A stretch of DNA of 64,000 nt, from contig NZ_JAGFOU010000015.1 in assembly GCF_017592395.1 (NCBI RefSeq), positions 22,054 to 86,053 on the forward strand. The letters run 5' to 3'. This document shows, in pieces, positions 36,263 through 45,681 of the stretch. Positions within the stretch are counted from its first letter, which is position 1; each line of letters starts with the position of its first letter. The notes under the pieces were generated by a model. The model saw only the letters and a list, made by a program, of their open reading frames with translations, made no database searches and was not told the DNA's origin. Made by a program: the position numbers and the translations under genes. This stretch comes from Actinomyces bowdenii (GTDB taxonomy: Bacteria; Actinomycetota; Actinomycetes; Actinomycetales; Actinomycetaceae).

Positions 36263-37087
36263 TCAGGCCTTGAGGTCGCCCCCGCGGACCTTGGCCTCGG
36301 CCAGGTAGGGGTTGGCGTGGTGCTCGTGGGCCATGGTCGTGGCGGCGCCGTGGCCCGGCAGCAGCACCGTCTGCGGGGCCAGGGCGGTGGCCAGGAAGCG
36401 CAGGGTCCCCAGCATCTGGACCTGGTCGCCTCCGGGCAGGTCGGTGCGGCCCACCGCCCCCTTGAAGATGACGTCGCCGTCGAGGGCCACGAGGTAGTCG
36501 CGGGGCTCATCGAGGGTGGAGGGGTCTGCCTCCATGACCTCGGGGACCTCGGCCTCGTGGAGCAGGGCGCTCTCGGCCAGGGAGGCGTTGAGCAGGAACA
36601 GGCTGGAGCCCTCGGAGTGCCCGGGCGCGGCCACGGCCTGCAGGGCGATTCCCGGGACGAGCTCGACGGCCCGGGAGAAGCCCTCGGCGGGGAAGTCCCG
36701 GATGTCCCGGGGGGCCCGCCAGGCGGTGCCCGCCAGATCGGCGAAGCCCAGGCCCTGGACGCTGATGCCGGTGGTCGCGCCGGGGTCCTCCAGGCGGTAG
36801 CGGTCGGGGGCGGGGATGTGGACGGGGACGTCGACGGCGTCGTCGGCGCGCAGCATGCCCCCGGCGTGGGCGGCCTCGATGAGCTGCTGGCAGTCCCACA
36901 CGTGGTCGGCATGCCCGTGGGTGAGCAGGATGGCGCCCAGGGTCAGGCGGTGGGAGCGCAGCAGTGCCAGGATGCCGGGCACCGCGCCCGCCCCGGGGTC
37001 GACCACGAGGGCCGCGGTGCCCGGGCCGGGCGCGAGCACGTAGCAGTTGGCGGCGAAGACGGGGGCGATCGTGCGCTCGATGATCAT
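36263..37087 (-). CDS. MBL-fold metallo-hydrolase
   Basis: A 274-residue metallo-beta-lactamase-fold hydrolase. The metal motif is LTHGHADHVWD near residues 55-65; further ligands are the His in PGHSEGSS (near 156), the Asp in ALDGDVIF and the late His in LLPGHGAATT. The layout fits the glyoxalase II-like group found beside hisS in actinobacteria; the substrate is unknown. TAGTCT lies seven bases before the ATG and no SD is seen. Confidence 0.88.
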   Translation of the reverse strand: MIIERTIAPVFAANCYVLAPGPGTAALVVDPGAGAVPGILALLRSHRLTLGAILLTHGHADHVWDCQQLIEAAHAGGMLRADDAVDVPVHIPAPDRYRLEDPGATTGISVQGLGFADLAGTAWRAPRDIRDFPAEGFSRAVELVPGIALQAVAAPGHSEGSSLFLLNASLAESALLHEAEVPEVMEADPSTLDEPRDYLVALDGDVIFKGAVGRTDLPGGDQVQMLGTLRFLATALAPQTVLLPGHGAATTMAHEHHANPYLAEAKVRGGDLKA

Positions 37088-37094
37088 GCCGCCC

Positions 37095-37100
37095 AGACTA
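37095..37100 (-). promoter_or_regulatory. TAGTCT -10 box of MBL gene, leaderless start
   Basis: Minus-strand TAGTCT ends seven bases before the ATG at 37087, with no SD between. Confidence 0.35.
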
Positions 37101-37255
37101 CGTGCCCGTGGCCTCCGGGCGGAGGCGCCGGCGCTCGACGCAGCGGATGGGGCAGCGGGGTGCTCCGTGACACATCCGTGATGCGGTAGGTCGTGGCGAT
37201 CGGACAAGGATGAGGCGGTAGATTCTCCTTTCCGAACAAGGCAGGGAGAAGAGGC

Positions 37256-38332
37256 ATGAGCATCTGGGGCATCCGCAACACCACGATTCCGCACGGCGAG
37301 CTGCTGGGCGACGGCAGCACGGGCTTCGTCTCCGTGGGCTTCGATCCGACCCCCGACCTGCAGACCTGCGAGGCCTCCCCCGAGGCCTTCGCCGAGGCCG
37401 TCGCCCAGGCCTATCCGCGGGCCGGGTCCGCCGTGGTCACCGATCGGGCCGACCAGCTCTACTGCTTCGTGCACGCCATGGCGCCCGGCGACGTCGTCAT
37501 CGCCCCCGACCCCGCCACCCGCACCCTGAGCTTCGGCCGGGTGGCGGGCCCCTACTACTACGAGTCCGAGGCCCCCGAGCACCGCCACCGGGTGGCGGTG
37601 CGATGGCGGCGCACGGGAGTGGCCCGCTCCGTCTTCTCCCGCGACCTGCGCGACGAGATCGACTCGCGCTCCACCTTCTTCCAGGTCACCAGGAGCGCCC
37701 CGGAGATCGAGGCCTTCCTGTCCGCCCCCACCCAGGAGGCCTTCGCCGCCCATCGCCGCGAGGCCCAGGGGCCCGGCGCCGACCAGGGAGCGGACTCCTC
37801 CTGGGACGCTCAGGAGGCGCGGGAGCCCTTCCCCGACGCCGAGCGCATCGAGCAGCGCACCCTCGATGTCATCGCCGATCGGCTCGTGCACGGCATCAGC
37901 CGCTCGGAGTTCACCGCCCTCGTGGCCGACCTGCTCCAGGCCATGGGGTACCACACCCGCCCCTGCTACCGCCCGGGCGAGGCGGCGGTGGACCTCCTGG
38001 CCCACCGCGACGCCCTGGGGCTGGAGGGGCCCGCGACCAAGGTCCGCTGCCTGCACACCGACATCCCCGCCGGCCGCCCCGAGGCCCAGGCACTCCTGGG
38101 GGCCATGAGCGCGGGCGAGCGCGGGCTCCTGGTGGCCCTGGGCTCCTGGACGGCTCAGGCGGCGGCGCTGGAGGCCGAGAGCCCGGGCCTGCGGCTCCTG
38201 GGCGGCGCCGAGGTCACCGGCCTGTTCGCCGCCCACTACGACCGGCTGCCCCCCAGGTGGCACGCCCTGGTGCCGCTGCGCCCGGTCCTGGCCCTGGAGG
38301 CCGACGACGCCGAGGCCCAGGGCGCTCAGTAG
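37256..38332 (+). CDS. Mrr-like restriction endonuclease-family protein
   Basis: A 358-residue two-domain protein. The N-terminal half (MSIWGIRNTT ... GDVVIAPDPATRTLSFGRVAGPYYY) resembles the EVE/PUA-like reader domain of Mrr-type enzymes. The C-terminal part (SEFTALVADLLQAMGYHTRPCYRPGEAAVDLLAH) matches the Mrr catalytic domain, with Asp in AVDLL. Where active enzymes have an E/QxK strand, this one reads ATKVRCLHT, so catalysis is doubtful. GGGAGAAGAGG precedes the ATG. It has no methylase partner nearby, which fits a modification-dependent or inactive enzyme. Confidence 0.65.
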   Translation: MSIWGIRNTTIPHGELLGDGSTGFVSVGFDPTPDLQTCEASPEAFAEAVAQAYPRAGSAVVTDRADQLYCFVHAMAPGDVVIAPDPATRTLSFGRVAGPYYYESEAPEHRHRVAVRWRRTGVARSVFSRDLRDEIDSRSTFFQVTRSAPEIEAFLSAPTQEAFAAHRREAQGPGADQGADSSWDAQEAREPFPDAERIEQRTLDVIADRLVHGISRSEFTALVADLLQAMGYHTRPCYRPGEAAVDLLAHRDALGLEGPATKVRCLHTDIPAGRPEAQALLGAMSAGERGLLVALGSWTAQAAALEAESPGLRLLGGAEVTGLFAAHYDRLPPRWHALVPLRPVLALEADDAEAQGAQ

Positions 38333-38431
38333 GGCGTCGCTCGGCGGATTGGGCGTCGCTTCGCGGAATGGACGCACCTTGCAGGTGTCGCCTCTTCCGC
38401 GAAGTGACGCCCTTGTCGCGAAGTGTCGCCC
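38332..38431. repeat. Composite palindromic intergenic repeat
   Basis: Two similar units starting GGGCGTCGCT lie at 38332 and 38351. Two inverted units ending GTCGCCC or GACGCCC lie at 38395-38412 and 38413-38431. Arms 38351-38368 and 38395-38412 pair over 18 bases with one G-T, around an inner hairpin CACCT-TGC-AGGTG. It begins at the stop of the Mrr-like gene. It looks like a REP-type element or a terminator made from one. Confidence 0.7.
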
Positions 38432-38784
38432 GACCTGCCCCAGCCGGTGGCCGCCGGCCCCCTGCGGGCGCGAGCGGGCATGCGGCGGGGCCGCCCCCTG
38501 CCGTGGCACATCCTCACGCCCGCGCCGGCTCGGTCATCGGCGTGATTCCAACGAAGCGCCTCAGCCGCGCCCCCTGCCGGGCCCCGAAGATGTGCAACGC
38601 CCGGCCGCGGGAGGCGCCTGTGCCGATGAGACCCGGATCGAGGCCTGACTGGCGGGTCGCGAGCACGTAGACTCCGGGGCACTGCCGCCCTCCGGCGGCA
38701 CGTACACCACCCGGTGATACCGGGCGCGCACGGAAGTGGAGCAGGAGATGCTCCCAACCCCGTCACAACATGAAGGAGCACCCC
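38432..38784. other. Gene-free stretch with promoter of the DUF349 gene
   Basis: No gene is visible. It holds the CTGACT/TAGACT promoter pair at 38645-38673 and a 7-bp hairpin (TGCCGCC-CTCC-GGCGGCA) near 38683 in the predicted 5' untranslated region. Confidence 0.5.
38645..38673 (+). promoter_or_regulatory. Predicted promoter of the DUF349 gene
   Basis: CTGACT and TAGACT with 17 bp between them. The transcript would start near 38680, leaving about 105 untranslated bases before the GTG at 38785. Confidence 0.45.
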
Positions 38785-40488
38785 GTGACCGAGCAGAACC
38801 AGCCCAGCAGCGAGCTGAACCCCACTGCCGCGTCCACCGCGCAGGCGCAGGACCCCGCCATCGACGATGCCACCAGCAACAGCGGGACCAGCGCCCCCCT
38901 CACCGCCTCCCCGGCCGAGCCCCCGGCTGAGGCGCAGGCGGCCGCCCCGGCCACCGAGGCCGGGCCCCAGGATCCCGAGTCCCCCGAGCCCCCGGCCGAC
39001 CGCGCCCAGGAGGCCTCAGCACCGACTGCTGCCGATGAGCCCGCCCAGGACGATGCCCCCGGTGCGCCGGGGCCCTCCCAGGGCACGGCCCGGGCCGAGG
39101 AGTCCCCGACGGCCGAGCCCGCGCCGGAGCAGGACTCCCCGGAGGGCCCGGGCGCCTCCGCCGCCCCGGGCGAGGCGGGAGCGCCCGCGCCGGCCGCCGC
39201 CAGCACCACTGCGACCGCCCCCGAGACCCCCGTCGACCCCCAGGAGGCCATGGACGCCGCCAAGTGGGGCCGCGTGGACGGCGAGGGCAGGGTCTTCGTG
39301 CAGGACGGCGGCGCCGAGCGCGAGGTCGGCCAGTTCCCCGATGCCCCCGTGGCCGAGGCCATGGCCTTCTACGTGCGCCGGTACCTGGACCTCAAGGCCA
39401 CCATCGACCTGTTCGCCACCCGCCTGCCCCACCTGAGCGTGCGCGAGATCGACTCCACCCTGAAGTCCATCGAGGAGTCCCTGGCCCAGCCCGCGGCCGT
39501 GGGCGACCTGGAGGGGCTGCGCGCCCGCTTCGCCGCCCTGCGCACAGTGGCCGCCGAGCGTCGCGCCGCCGTGGCCGCCGAGCGTGCCGCCGCCAAGGAG
39601 CAGGCGCTCAAGGACCGCACGGCGATCGTGGAGCGGGCCGAGGCCATCGCGGCCCAGGACCCCGCCCGCACCCAGTGGAAGAACTCCGGTGCCGAGCTGC
39701 GCGAGCTGCTGGAGACCTGGAAGGAGGCCCAGCGCCGCGGGCCGCGCCTGGACCGCGGCTCCGAGGACGGCCTGTGGAAGCGCTTCTCCCACGCCCGCAC
39801 CACCTTCGACCGCCACCGCCGCCAGTTCTTCAGCGAGCTGGACGCCAAGCAGTCCAAGGTCAAGGCCGCCAAGGAGGCGCTCATCAAGCGGGCCGAGGAG
39901 ATCCAGCACTCCACCGACTGGGCCGGGACCTCCGCGAAGTACCGCGACCTCATGGCGGAGTGGAAGAGGGCCGGGCGCGCCTCCCGCAAGGAGGACGACG
40001 CCCTGTGGGCCCGATTCCGCGCCGCCCAGCAGGTCTTCTTCGACGCGCGCCGCGCCAAGGATGAGGCCGTCGACGCCGAGTTCGCCGAGAACCTCAAGGT
40101 CAAGGAGGCCCTGGTGGCCAAGGCCGAGGCGCTCCTGCCGATCAAGGACGTCAAGGCCGCCAAGAAGGCCCTGCGCCCCATCCAGGACGCCTGGGAGGAG
40201 GCCGGCCGTGTGCCCCGCTCGGCCATGCGCCGCATCGAGGGGCGCATGCGCGCCGTCGAGGACGCCATCCGCGAGGCCGAGAACGCCGAGTGGCGCCGCA
40301 CCGACCCCGAGACCAAGGCCCGGGCCGAGGGGCTGGCGGGCCAGCTGGAGGACGCCATCGCCTCCCTGGAGAAGGACCTGCAGGAGGCTCAGGCCTCAGG
40401 CGATGCCAAGAAGGTCGCCGAGGCCGAGGCCGCCCTGACGGCGCGGCGCGCCTGGCTCGACCAGGTTCGCCGCTCGGCCAAGGCCTGA
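38785..40488 (+). CDS. DUF349-domain coiled-coil protein
   Basis: A 567-residue cytoplasmic protein. The first 150 residues are acidic, Pro/Ala-rich and probably disordered. Then come several DUF349 helical repeats, each with a Trp-Lys or Trp-Glu mark (TQWKNSGAELRELLETWKEA, ADGLWKRFSHAR-like, WAGTSAKYRDLMAEWKRAGR, DALWARFRAAQQVFFDAR, LRPIQDAWEEAGRVPR). A Lys/Glu-rich coiled coil ends the protein. DUF349 proteins are of unknown function. The GTG at 38785 has AAGGAG six bases upstream. Confidence 0.85.
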   Translation: MTEQNQPSSELNPTAASTAQAQDPAIDDATSNSGTSAPLTASPAEPPAEAQAAAPATEAGPQDPESPEPPADRAQEASAPTAADEPAQDDAPGAPGPSQGTARAEESPTAEPAPEQDSPEGPGASAAPGEAGAPAPAAASTTATAPETPVDPQEAMDAAKWGRVDGEGRVFVQDGGAEREVGQFPDAPVAEAMAFYVRRYLDLKATIDLFATRLPHLSVREIDSTLKSIEESLAQPAAVGDLEGLRARFAALRTVAAERRAAVAAERAAAKEQALKDRTAIVERAEAIAAQDPARTQWKNSGAELRELLETWKEAQRRGPRLDRGSEDGLWKRFSHARTTFDRHRRQFFSELDAKQSKVKAAKEALIKRAEEIQHSTDWAGTSAKYRDLMAEWKRAGRASRKEDDALWARFRAAQQVFFDARRAKDEAVDAEFAENLKVKEALVAKAEALLPIKDVKAAKKALRPIQDAWEEAGRVPRSAMRRIEGRMRAVEDAIREAENAEWRRTDPETKARAEGLAGQLEDAIASLEKDLQEAQASGDAKKVAEAEAALTARRAWLDQVRRSAKA

Positions 40489-40519
40489 CCGGCCCCAGGC
40501 ACCGGGAAGCCCGTGCCGC

Positions 40520-40582
40520 TCTCGTGCCCCAGCCCTCGATCTCGTACCTCCGACCCACGAGATCGAGGGCTGGGGCACGAGA
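40520..40582. terminator. Perfect 26-bp inverted repeat between convergent genes
   Basis: Arms 40520-40545 and 40557-40582 are exact complements around an 11-base loop. A partial third copy of ACGAGATCGAGG starts at 40577. It lies between the DUF349 gene and the MerR pseudogene, which converge here, so bidirectional termination is likely. No T-run is present. Confidence 0.65.
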
Positions 40583-40598
40583 TCGAGGGGGCCGCGGC

Positions 40599-41471
40599 TC
40601 AGCCCCACCGGGCGGCCGCGGGGTCGACCCCCTGGGCGGCCGCGTTGGCATCGATGACCTCCTTGAGCCAGGAGGCCAGCCCCTCGGCGCGCCGGTCGTA
40701 GTGCCTGGCGAAGCGCTCGTCGGCCACATAGCCGCGGGCGATGATCACCTGCTTGGCCACGGTGACATCGAACCAGCGGTTGAGCTCGGCACGGTGGCGC
40801 TCGGCCAGCTCATTGGCCTGCGCGCTTCCCGGGGCGGCGCCCTGGATGAAGGCCTCGGCCAGATCGGCCTCCAGGCTCTCGGTGGCCTCATGGGCCTCCA
40901 TCCAGTCGGCCTTGGACATGAGCGCCTGACGGCGGGCCGACTCGGCCCAGTCCTCGGCGTCCCCCCAGCGCTGCTCGGCCTCCTCGGCGTAGGCCGGATC
41001 CCAGTCGGCTCCCCAGATCTCCGCCTGCTCCTGGACGGTCAGCCCGTCCTTGCTGTCCTGGCGCTCCATCATCGTCTCCATCATGGTGTTCACGGCGCGG
41101 ACCATCCGCGCCAGCCGTGCGATGCGCTCCTCAAGCAGCTCGCGCTGGCGCGCCAGGTGCGCCCAGGCGTCGGCCCGCGGGTCGTCGAGGACCTGCCTGA
41201 CACGGGCCAGGGGCATCCCGGTGGCCCGGTAGACCAGTGCCTGCTAGGCCCGGGCCACATCGGCCTCCGAGTAGAGGCGGTAGCCCGACAGGCTGCGCCC
41301 CGAGGGCCTGACCAGCCCGATGGCGTCCCAGTGGTGCAGGGTGCGAACGCTGATCCCCAGCAGGCCGGCCGCCGCGCCCACGGTCATGCCGGCGCCGCCG
41401 TTGCGCGCGATGCCGCTGCGGGCGGTCCCGCGGCGGTGGTCGTCGTCCTCCATGAGCAGAGCATCTCCCAC
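40599..41471 (-). pseudogene. MerR/TipA-type regulator broken by an amber codon
   Basis: One continuous frame encodes a MerR-type HTH ([24 protein letters not shown] ... [13 protein letters not shown]). A single TAG at 41244-41246 interrupts it, and it then resumes with QALVYRATGMPLARVRQVLDD, a dimer helix and a TipAS-like ligand domain (QAEIWGADWDPAYAEEAEQRWGDAEDW). Family alignment puts a normal residue at the TAG, probably Gln (CAG to TAG). An intact protein would bind DNA through its N-terminus and a cationic or peptide drug through the TipAS domain. The gene is called broken unless amber suppression or a sequencing error is shown. The start is the ATG at 41471, 41453 or 41387. Confidence 0.8.
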
Positions 41472-41588
41472 CCCTCCACCCTGGCGCCTGACGCTGCGTG
41501 AGGGTCAAGGCGGGCGGCCTCCGGGCAGGTTATCCACAGACCCTCGGCTCGCGCTGCGCCCCCGTGCCGCCGGGCTGCACCATGGGGC

Positions 41589-42290
41589 ATGGCCTCCTCC
41601 CCCGCGCCCCCGCCGGCTCGCCCATCCCCCCACTCGCCTGACAGCCCCCCGATGCGCAGCGGCAGGCGCGGCTCCCGGAGCCTGCGCGTCCCCGCCCGCG
41701 CGGCCCTGGCCCACCTGGAGCCCCGGCCCCTTAGCCCCATCCTGGAGGCGGCCCAGGAGGATGAGCTGAGCCTCCTGCGCTGCCCCGGACTCGATGAGCA
41801 GATCCTCGTGCCCGTCCTGGGCCGCCCCTGCCCCATCGACACGCTGCGCACCCCGGCCGGGCGCGTGGCAGCGCTGGCCCCCTTCCTGCTCACCGACTGC
41901 GTCCTGCTGGGCGCCAACGCCCTGTGGGTGCATGCCGGCGGCCCGCCTCCCCGCAGCCTGGTGGTCTGCGTGGATGAGAAGGACCGGTCCCGGTGGAAGG
42001 GGCACCGGATCCACCGCGCCCACCTGCCGCGCATGGATATCGTCGCGGTGGGGGGCCAGCGCTGCGCCACCCTGGCACGGGCCGCCGTCGACGTGGCGCG
42101 CACCGCCCCCGCCTGCGAGGCCGTCGCGGCGATCCTGACGGCCCGGGGCGCGGGCGTCAGCCGGGTCGCCCTGTTCCTGGCGCTGTCCCACTGCCGGGGC
42201 GGCGCCGCCGCGGGCCGCCCGCGCGCCGCCGGGATCATCGAGTCCCTCATGCCCTCCCAGAGGGGGTCAGCCGTTGACGCGCCTCGTTGA
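41589..42290 (+). CDS. AbiEi-like orphan protein
   Basis: A 233-residue basic protein. The middle and C-terminal parts follow the pattern of AbiEi-type (type IV antitoxin) and related proteins of actinobacteria: [13 protein letters not shown], an Arg-rich strand [22 protein letters not shown], and [23 protein letters not shown]. The N-terminal winged helix of true AbiEi proteins is not obvious, and no AbiEii toxin gene is adjacent. It ends 24 bases inside the convergent rel gene. The start is uncertain (41589 or the ATG at 41652). This is a weak family call. Confidence 0.5.
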   Translation: MASSPAPPPARPSPHSPDSPPMRSGRRGSRSLRVPARAALAHLEPRPLSPILEAAQEDELSLLRCPGLDEQILVPVLGRPCPIDTLRTPAGRVAALAPFLLTDCVLLGANALWVHAGGPPPRSLVVCVDEKDRSRWKGHRIHRAHLPRMDIVAVGGQRCATLARAAVDVARTAPACEAVAAILTARGAGVSRVALFLALSHCRGGAAAGRPRAAGIIESLMPSQRGSAVDAPR

Positions 42291-44597
42291 GGACAGGGTC
42301 CGGCGGGCGTCGAAGACGCCGTCGATGCGACGCAGGGCGGCCAGCATGTGGTCCAGGTGACCGGCCTCGGCCAGCTCGACGACGAAGCGGCCCTTGGCCA
42401 CCCGGTCCCTGCTGGTGGCGATGTTGGCGCTGACGAGGTTGACATGCGCATCGGCCAGGGCCCGGGTGATGTCGGCCAGGAGCCCGCCGCGGTCCAGGGC
42501 CTCCACCTCCAGCTGGACCAGGTAGGCGGAGTGGGCCTGCTGGGCCCAGCTGACGCCCACGATCCGCTCGGGCTCGCGCTCGAGCTGCTCGACGTTCTGG
42601 CAGTCGGCGCGGTGCACCGAGATGCCCGAGCCGCGGGTGATGAAGCCGACGATCGGGTCCCCGGGCATCGGGGTGCAGCAGCGCGCGAGCTTGACGTAGA
42701 CGTCCCCCTCATCCATCCCGGCCACGACCACCCCGGCATCGGCCGTGCGGGGGCGGCGGTGTCCCGCCGCCCGGCTGGGCAGCACCCCCTCGGCCAGGGT
42801 CTCCTCGGCGCCGGCCTCCCCGCCCATGGCCGAGACCAGGGTGTCGACGACGTGCTGGGCGGAGATGTGCCCCTCGCCCACCGCGGCGTAGAGGCCCTCG
42901 ATGTCCACCTTGTCCAGGGTCTTGGCCACGTCCATGAGCGAGTCGTGGTTCATCAGCCGCTGGATGGGCAGGTTCTGCTTGCGCATGGCCCGGGCGATCG
43001 CGCCCTTGCCCTCCTCGATGGCCTCCTCGCGCCTCTCCTTGGAGAACCAGGAGCGGATCTTGTTGCGGGCCCGGGTCGAGCCCACGAAGCTCAGCCAGTC
43101 CCTGGAGGGACCCGCATTGACGGCCTTGGAGGTGAAGACCTCCACGGTGTCGCCGTTCTCCAGGCGCGTGTCCAGGGGGACCAGGCGGCCGTTGACCCGG
43201 GCGCCCACGGTGCGGTGGCCGACCTCGGTGTGGACCGAGTAGGCGAAGTCCACGGGCGTGGCCCCCGAGGGCAGGGAGCGCACGTCCCCCTTGGGGGTGA
43301 AGACGTAGACCTGGGTGCCGGCCATCTCGTAGCGCAGCGCCTCGAGGAACTCGGCGGGGTCCTGGGTCTCCTTCTGCCAGTCCAGGAGCTGGCGCAGCCA
43401 GCCCATCTCGCCCTGGTCGCCCTCCCCGGGCGGGCCGTTCCTGGGGCTGGGGCCCGAGGCGTTGGGGTTCTCCTTGTACTTCCAGTGGGCCGCCACGCCG
43501 TACTCCGCCATGCGGTGCATCTCGTGGGTGCGGATCTGGATCTCCACGGGGTTGCCGCCCGGGCCCACCACCGTGGTGTGCAGGGACTGGTAGAGGTTGA
43601 ACTTGGGCACCGCGATGTAGTCCTTGAAGCGGCCGCTCATCGGCGTCCAGCGCGAGTGCAGCGCCCCCAGGACGGCGTAGCAGTCCTGGATGGAGTCCAC
43701 GATCACCCGCACCGCCACCAGGTCGTAGATGTCGTCGAAGTCCTTGCCCCGCACGATCATCTTCTGGTAGATCGAGTAGTAGTGCTTGGGCCGCCCGGTG
43801 ACCACGCCCTTGATCCTGTTGACCCGCAGGTCCTCCTCGATCTGGAGGCGCACCTGGCGCAGGTACTCCTCGCGGGCCGGGGCCCGCTCGGCCACCATGT
43901 GCTCGATCTCCTCGTAGACCCCCGGGTACAGGGCCCTGAAGGAGCGGTCCTCCAGCTCCCACTTGATGGTGTTCATGCCCAGGCGGTGCGCCAGGGGGGC
44001 ATAGATCTCCAGGGTCTCCTTGGCCTTGCGGGCCGCGCTCTCGGCCGAGACGTACTTCCAGGTGCGGGCGTTGTGGAGGCGGTCGCCCAGCTTGATGACC
44101 AGCACCCGGATGTCCCGGGACATGGCGATGATCATCTTGCGCACCGTCTCGGCCTGGGCGGCGTCCCCGTACTGGAGCTTGTCGAGCTTGGTGACCCCGT
44201 CCACCAGCAGGGCGATCTCGTCGCCGAAGTCGGCGCGCAGGCGCTCCAGGCTGTAGTCGGTGTCCTCCACCGTGTCGTGCAGGACCGCTGCCGCCAGGGT
44301 CTGGGGGGTCATCCCCAGCTCGGCCAGGATGGTGGCCACCGCCACGGGGTGGGTGATGTAGGGCTCCCCCGACTTGCGGCGCTGACCGGCGTGCGCCTTG
44401 TCGGCCACCTCGTAGGCGCGCACGATGAGGCTGGTATCGGCCTTGGGGTGGTTGGCGCGCACCGCGCGCAGGAGCGGCTCGATGGCCGCCGGGGTGGCGT
44501 GGCCGCGGGCGCCGAACCAGGCCAGACGGCTGCGCACGCGGGAGCCGGGAACAACACTGTCTCCCGCCGCGACCGGTTCGCTCTTGATATCCGTCAT
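42267..44597 (-). CDS. rel: Bifunctional (p)ppGpp synthetase/hydrolase Rel
   Basis: A 776-residue stringent-response enzyme. The HD hydrolase domain has [14 protein letters not shown] and HDTVEDTD; the synthetase domain has [13 protein letters not shown] and [16 protein letters not shown]; a TGS domain ([26 protein letters not shown]), zinc-finger/helical region and C-terminal ACT domain follow. The HD residues are intact, so hydrolysis is expected. The ATG at 44597 has TATGAT six bases upstream and no SD. It is the last core gene before the accessory island. Confidence 0.96.
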   Translation of the reverse strand: MTDIKSEPVAAGDSVVPGSRVRSRLAWFGARGHATPAAIEPLLRAVRANHPKADTSLIVRAYEVADKAHAGQRRKSGEPYITHPVAVATILAELGMTPQTLAAAVLHDTVEDTDYSLERLRADFGDEIALLVDGVTKLDKLQYGDAAQAETVRKMIIAMSRDIRVLVIKLGDRLHNARTWKYVSAESAARKAKETLEIYAPLAHRLGMNTIKWELEDRSFRALYPGVYEEIEHMVAERAPAREEYLRQVRLQIEEDLRVNRIKGVVTGRPKHYYSIYQKMIVRGKDFDDIYDLVAVRVIVDSIQDCYAVLGALHSRWTPMSGRFKDYIAVPKFNLYQSLHTTVVGPGGNPVEIQIRTHEMHRMAEYGVAAHWKYKENPNASGPSPRNGPPGEGDQGEMGWLRQLLDWQKETQDPAEFLEALRYEMAGTQVYVFTPKGDVRSLPSGATPVDFAYSVHTEVGHRTVGARVNGRLVPLDTRLENGDTVEVFTSKAVNAGPSRDWLSFVGSTRARNKIRSWFSKERREEAIEEGKGAIARAMRKQNLPIQRLMNHDSLMDVAKTLDKVDIEGLYAAVGEGHISAQHVVDTLVSAMGGEAGAEETLAEGVLPSRAAGHRRPRTADAGVVVAGMDEGDVYVKLARCCTPMPGDPIVGFITRGSGISVHRADCQNVEQLEREPERIVGVSWAQQAHSAYLVQLEVEALDRGGLLADITRALADAHVNLVSANIATSRDRVAKGRFVVELAEAGHLDHMLAALRRIDGVFDARRTLSSTRRVNG

Positions 44598-44603
44598 TGC
44601 CGC

Positions 44604-44609
44604 ATCATA
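44604..44609 (-). promoter_or_regulatory. TATGAT -10 box of rel, leaderless start
   Basis: Minus-strand TATGAT, five of six bases matching the -10 consensus, ends six bases before the ATG. No SD is present. Confidence 0.45.
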
Positions 44610-44707
44610 TCCGAGCCCGGGCGCGGCGTGCGCATCATACCGGCAACATGACGACGGCACCGCGCCCGCCCATCGGCCAGCGTTTCAGGTTCTCAGAAGA
44701 TCCGGAG

Positions 44708-45066
44708 GCCGGCAAAGCTGGTGGGTGAGGGTGGTTGAACTCGTTTGACAGGAGGTATGTCGCTGGGAAGGGGACGCGGTCCCCGCAGGGACGATGAGTG
44801 GTGTCTCGTCAACCCAGTCCCAGGGGAGCCCGCGCCGATGTTGTCTTCCGCCACGACCGCTCTATCACGCCAGCCCCTGACCCAGGCCCTGCAAGAGGTG
44901 ATCGATCCCAGGGACCGGCGCGATGTGCGCCACGACCTTCCCACGATCCTGTCCCTGACCGTCACCGGGGTGCCGGCCGGCAGGGCGCAGCCTGATGCGA
45001 TAAGGGAGCACGCCACCGACCTGAGCACCGACGAACTGGAGGCCCTGGGCCCACCCCGAGGGCAGG
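44708..45066 (+). mobile_element. ISAs1-family element remnant
   Basis: From 44838 the plus strand encodes the N-terminal part of an ISAs1-family transposase (LTQALQEVIDPRDRRDVRHD, then LPTILSLTVTGVPAGRAQPD and AIREHATDLSTDELEALG). It stops near 45066 where a second, reversed insertion sequence begins. The outer edge GGCAAAGCTGGTGGGTGAGG at 44712 recurs almost unchanged near 62508 on the other side of the island, and is probably the element's end. The catalytic part is lost. Confidence 0.75.
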
Positions 45067-45370
45067 TCCCCTTCCAGCTCCAGCAAGGCAGAAGCGTGCC
45101 GTCAATGATGTGCAGGCCCGCGCGGGGGACATCCTCGGCGGTGGCCAGCACCATCCCCAGAACCCTGGCGATGATCCGGTTGACCACAGCGATCGCTCGT
45201 GAGATCGTAGGCTGGGACACGCCCATGACATCGGCGATCGCCTCCTGAGAAGCATTGGTGCGCAGGTACATCAAAGTCGCCCGCACCGCCCCCATGGAGC
45301 CCAGGATCCTTGGCGCCAGGGCTATCTCATCATCACCCACCACCAACCCCACCAGACGACTCAACTGCAT
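45066..45370 (-). pseudogene. IS5-family-like transposase, N-terminal fragment
   Basis: About 101 residues of a DDE_Tnp_4-type transposase: a helix-turn-helix (ASQEAIADVMGVSQPTISRA) followed by the first catalytic block (AGLHIIDGTLLPCWSWKG, with the first Asp). Homology ends at about 45066, where the frame runs into the reverse strand of the ISAs1 remnant. The join marks a deletion or nested insertion. Not functional. Confidence 0.75.
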
Positions 45371-45681
45371 CCCTTTCCAACCCTATGATACCCTATGCCC
45401 ATGACCGCCCGTTCCTGAAAGGTCTCCGTTTACAATCTGATTCTCTCAGATCAACGAGCCGTCCCAGTTAACACGCCGAGCCAATCATGCCCACACACGC
45501 CCCAGAATAACCTTCAAGATCTCACAACGCTCCGCAGGCCTTAAGTTCCTCAGCGATCTGACGCTGCCGCTTGCGAGTTTCAACCCGCTCCTCATCCACA
45601 CTTACGCTCTCATCTCCTTCAGCTTCAGATCACACCCCTTACACAAACCATCTGACACCTTCCCTGGATAGGATCAATCGT
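45371..45681. other. AT-rich stretch before the methyltransferase gene
   Basis: No gene is seen. The base composition is clearly lower in GC than the flanking core genes. TAGGAT at 45669-45674 lies seven bases before the ATG at 45682 and may be a -10 box, or AGGA within it may serve as a weak ribosome-binding site. Confidence 0.45.

Noticed and set aside
41244..41246. Pyrrolysine or programmed readthrough at the MerR TAG
   Set aside because: No pyl genes or readthrough context are visible, and a single base change from CAG explains it better.
44745..45248. A single 167-codon plus-strand gene across the two IS remnants
   Set aside because: Only codons from 44838 to about 45066 resemble an ISAs1 transposase; the remainder reads the reverse strand of another insertion sequence.
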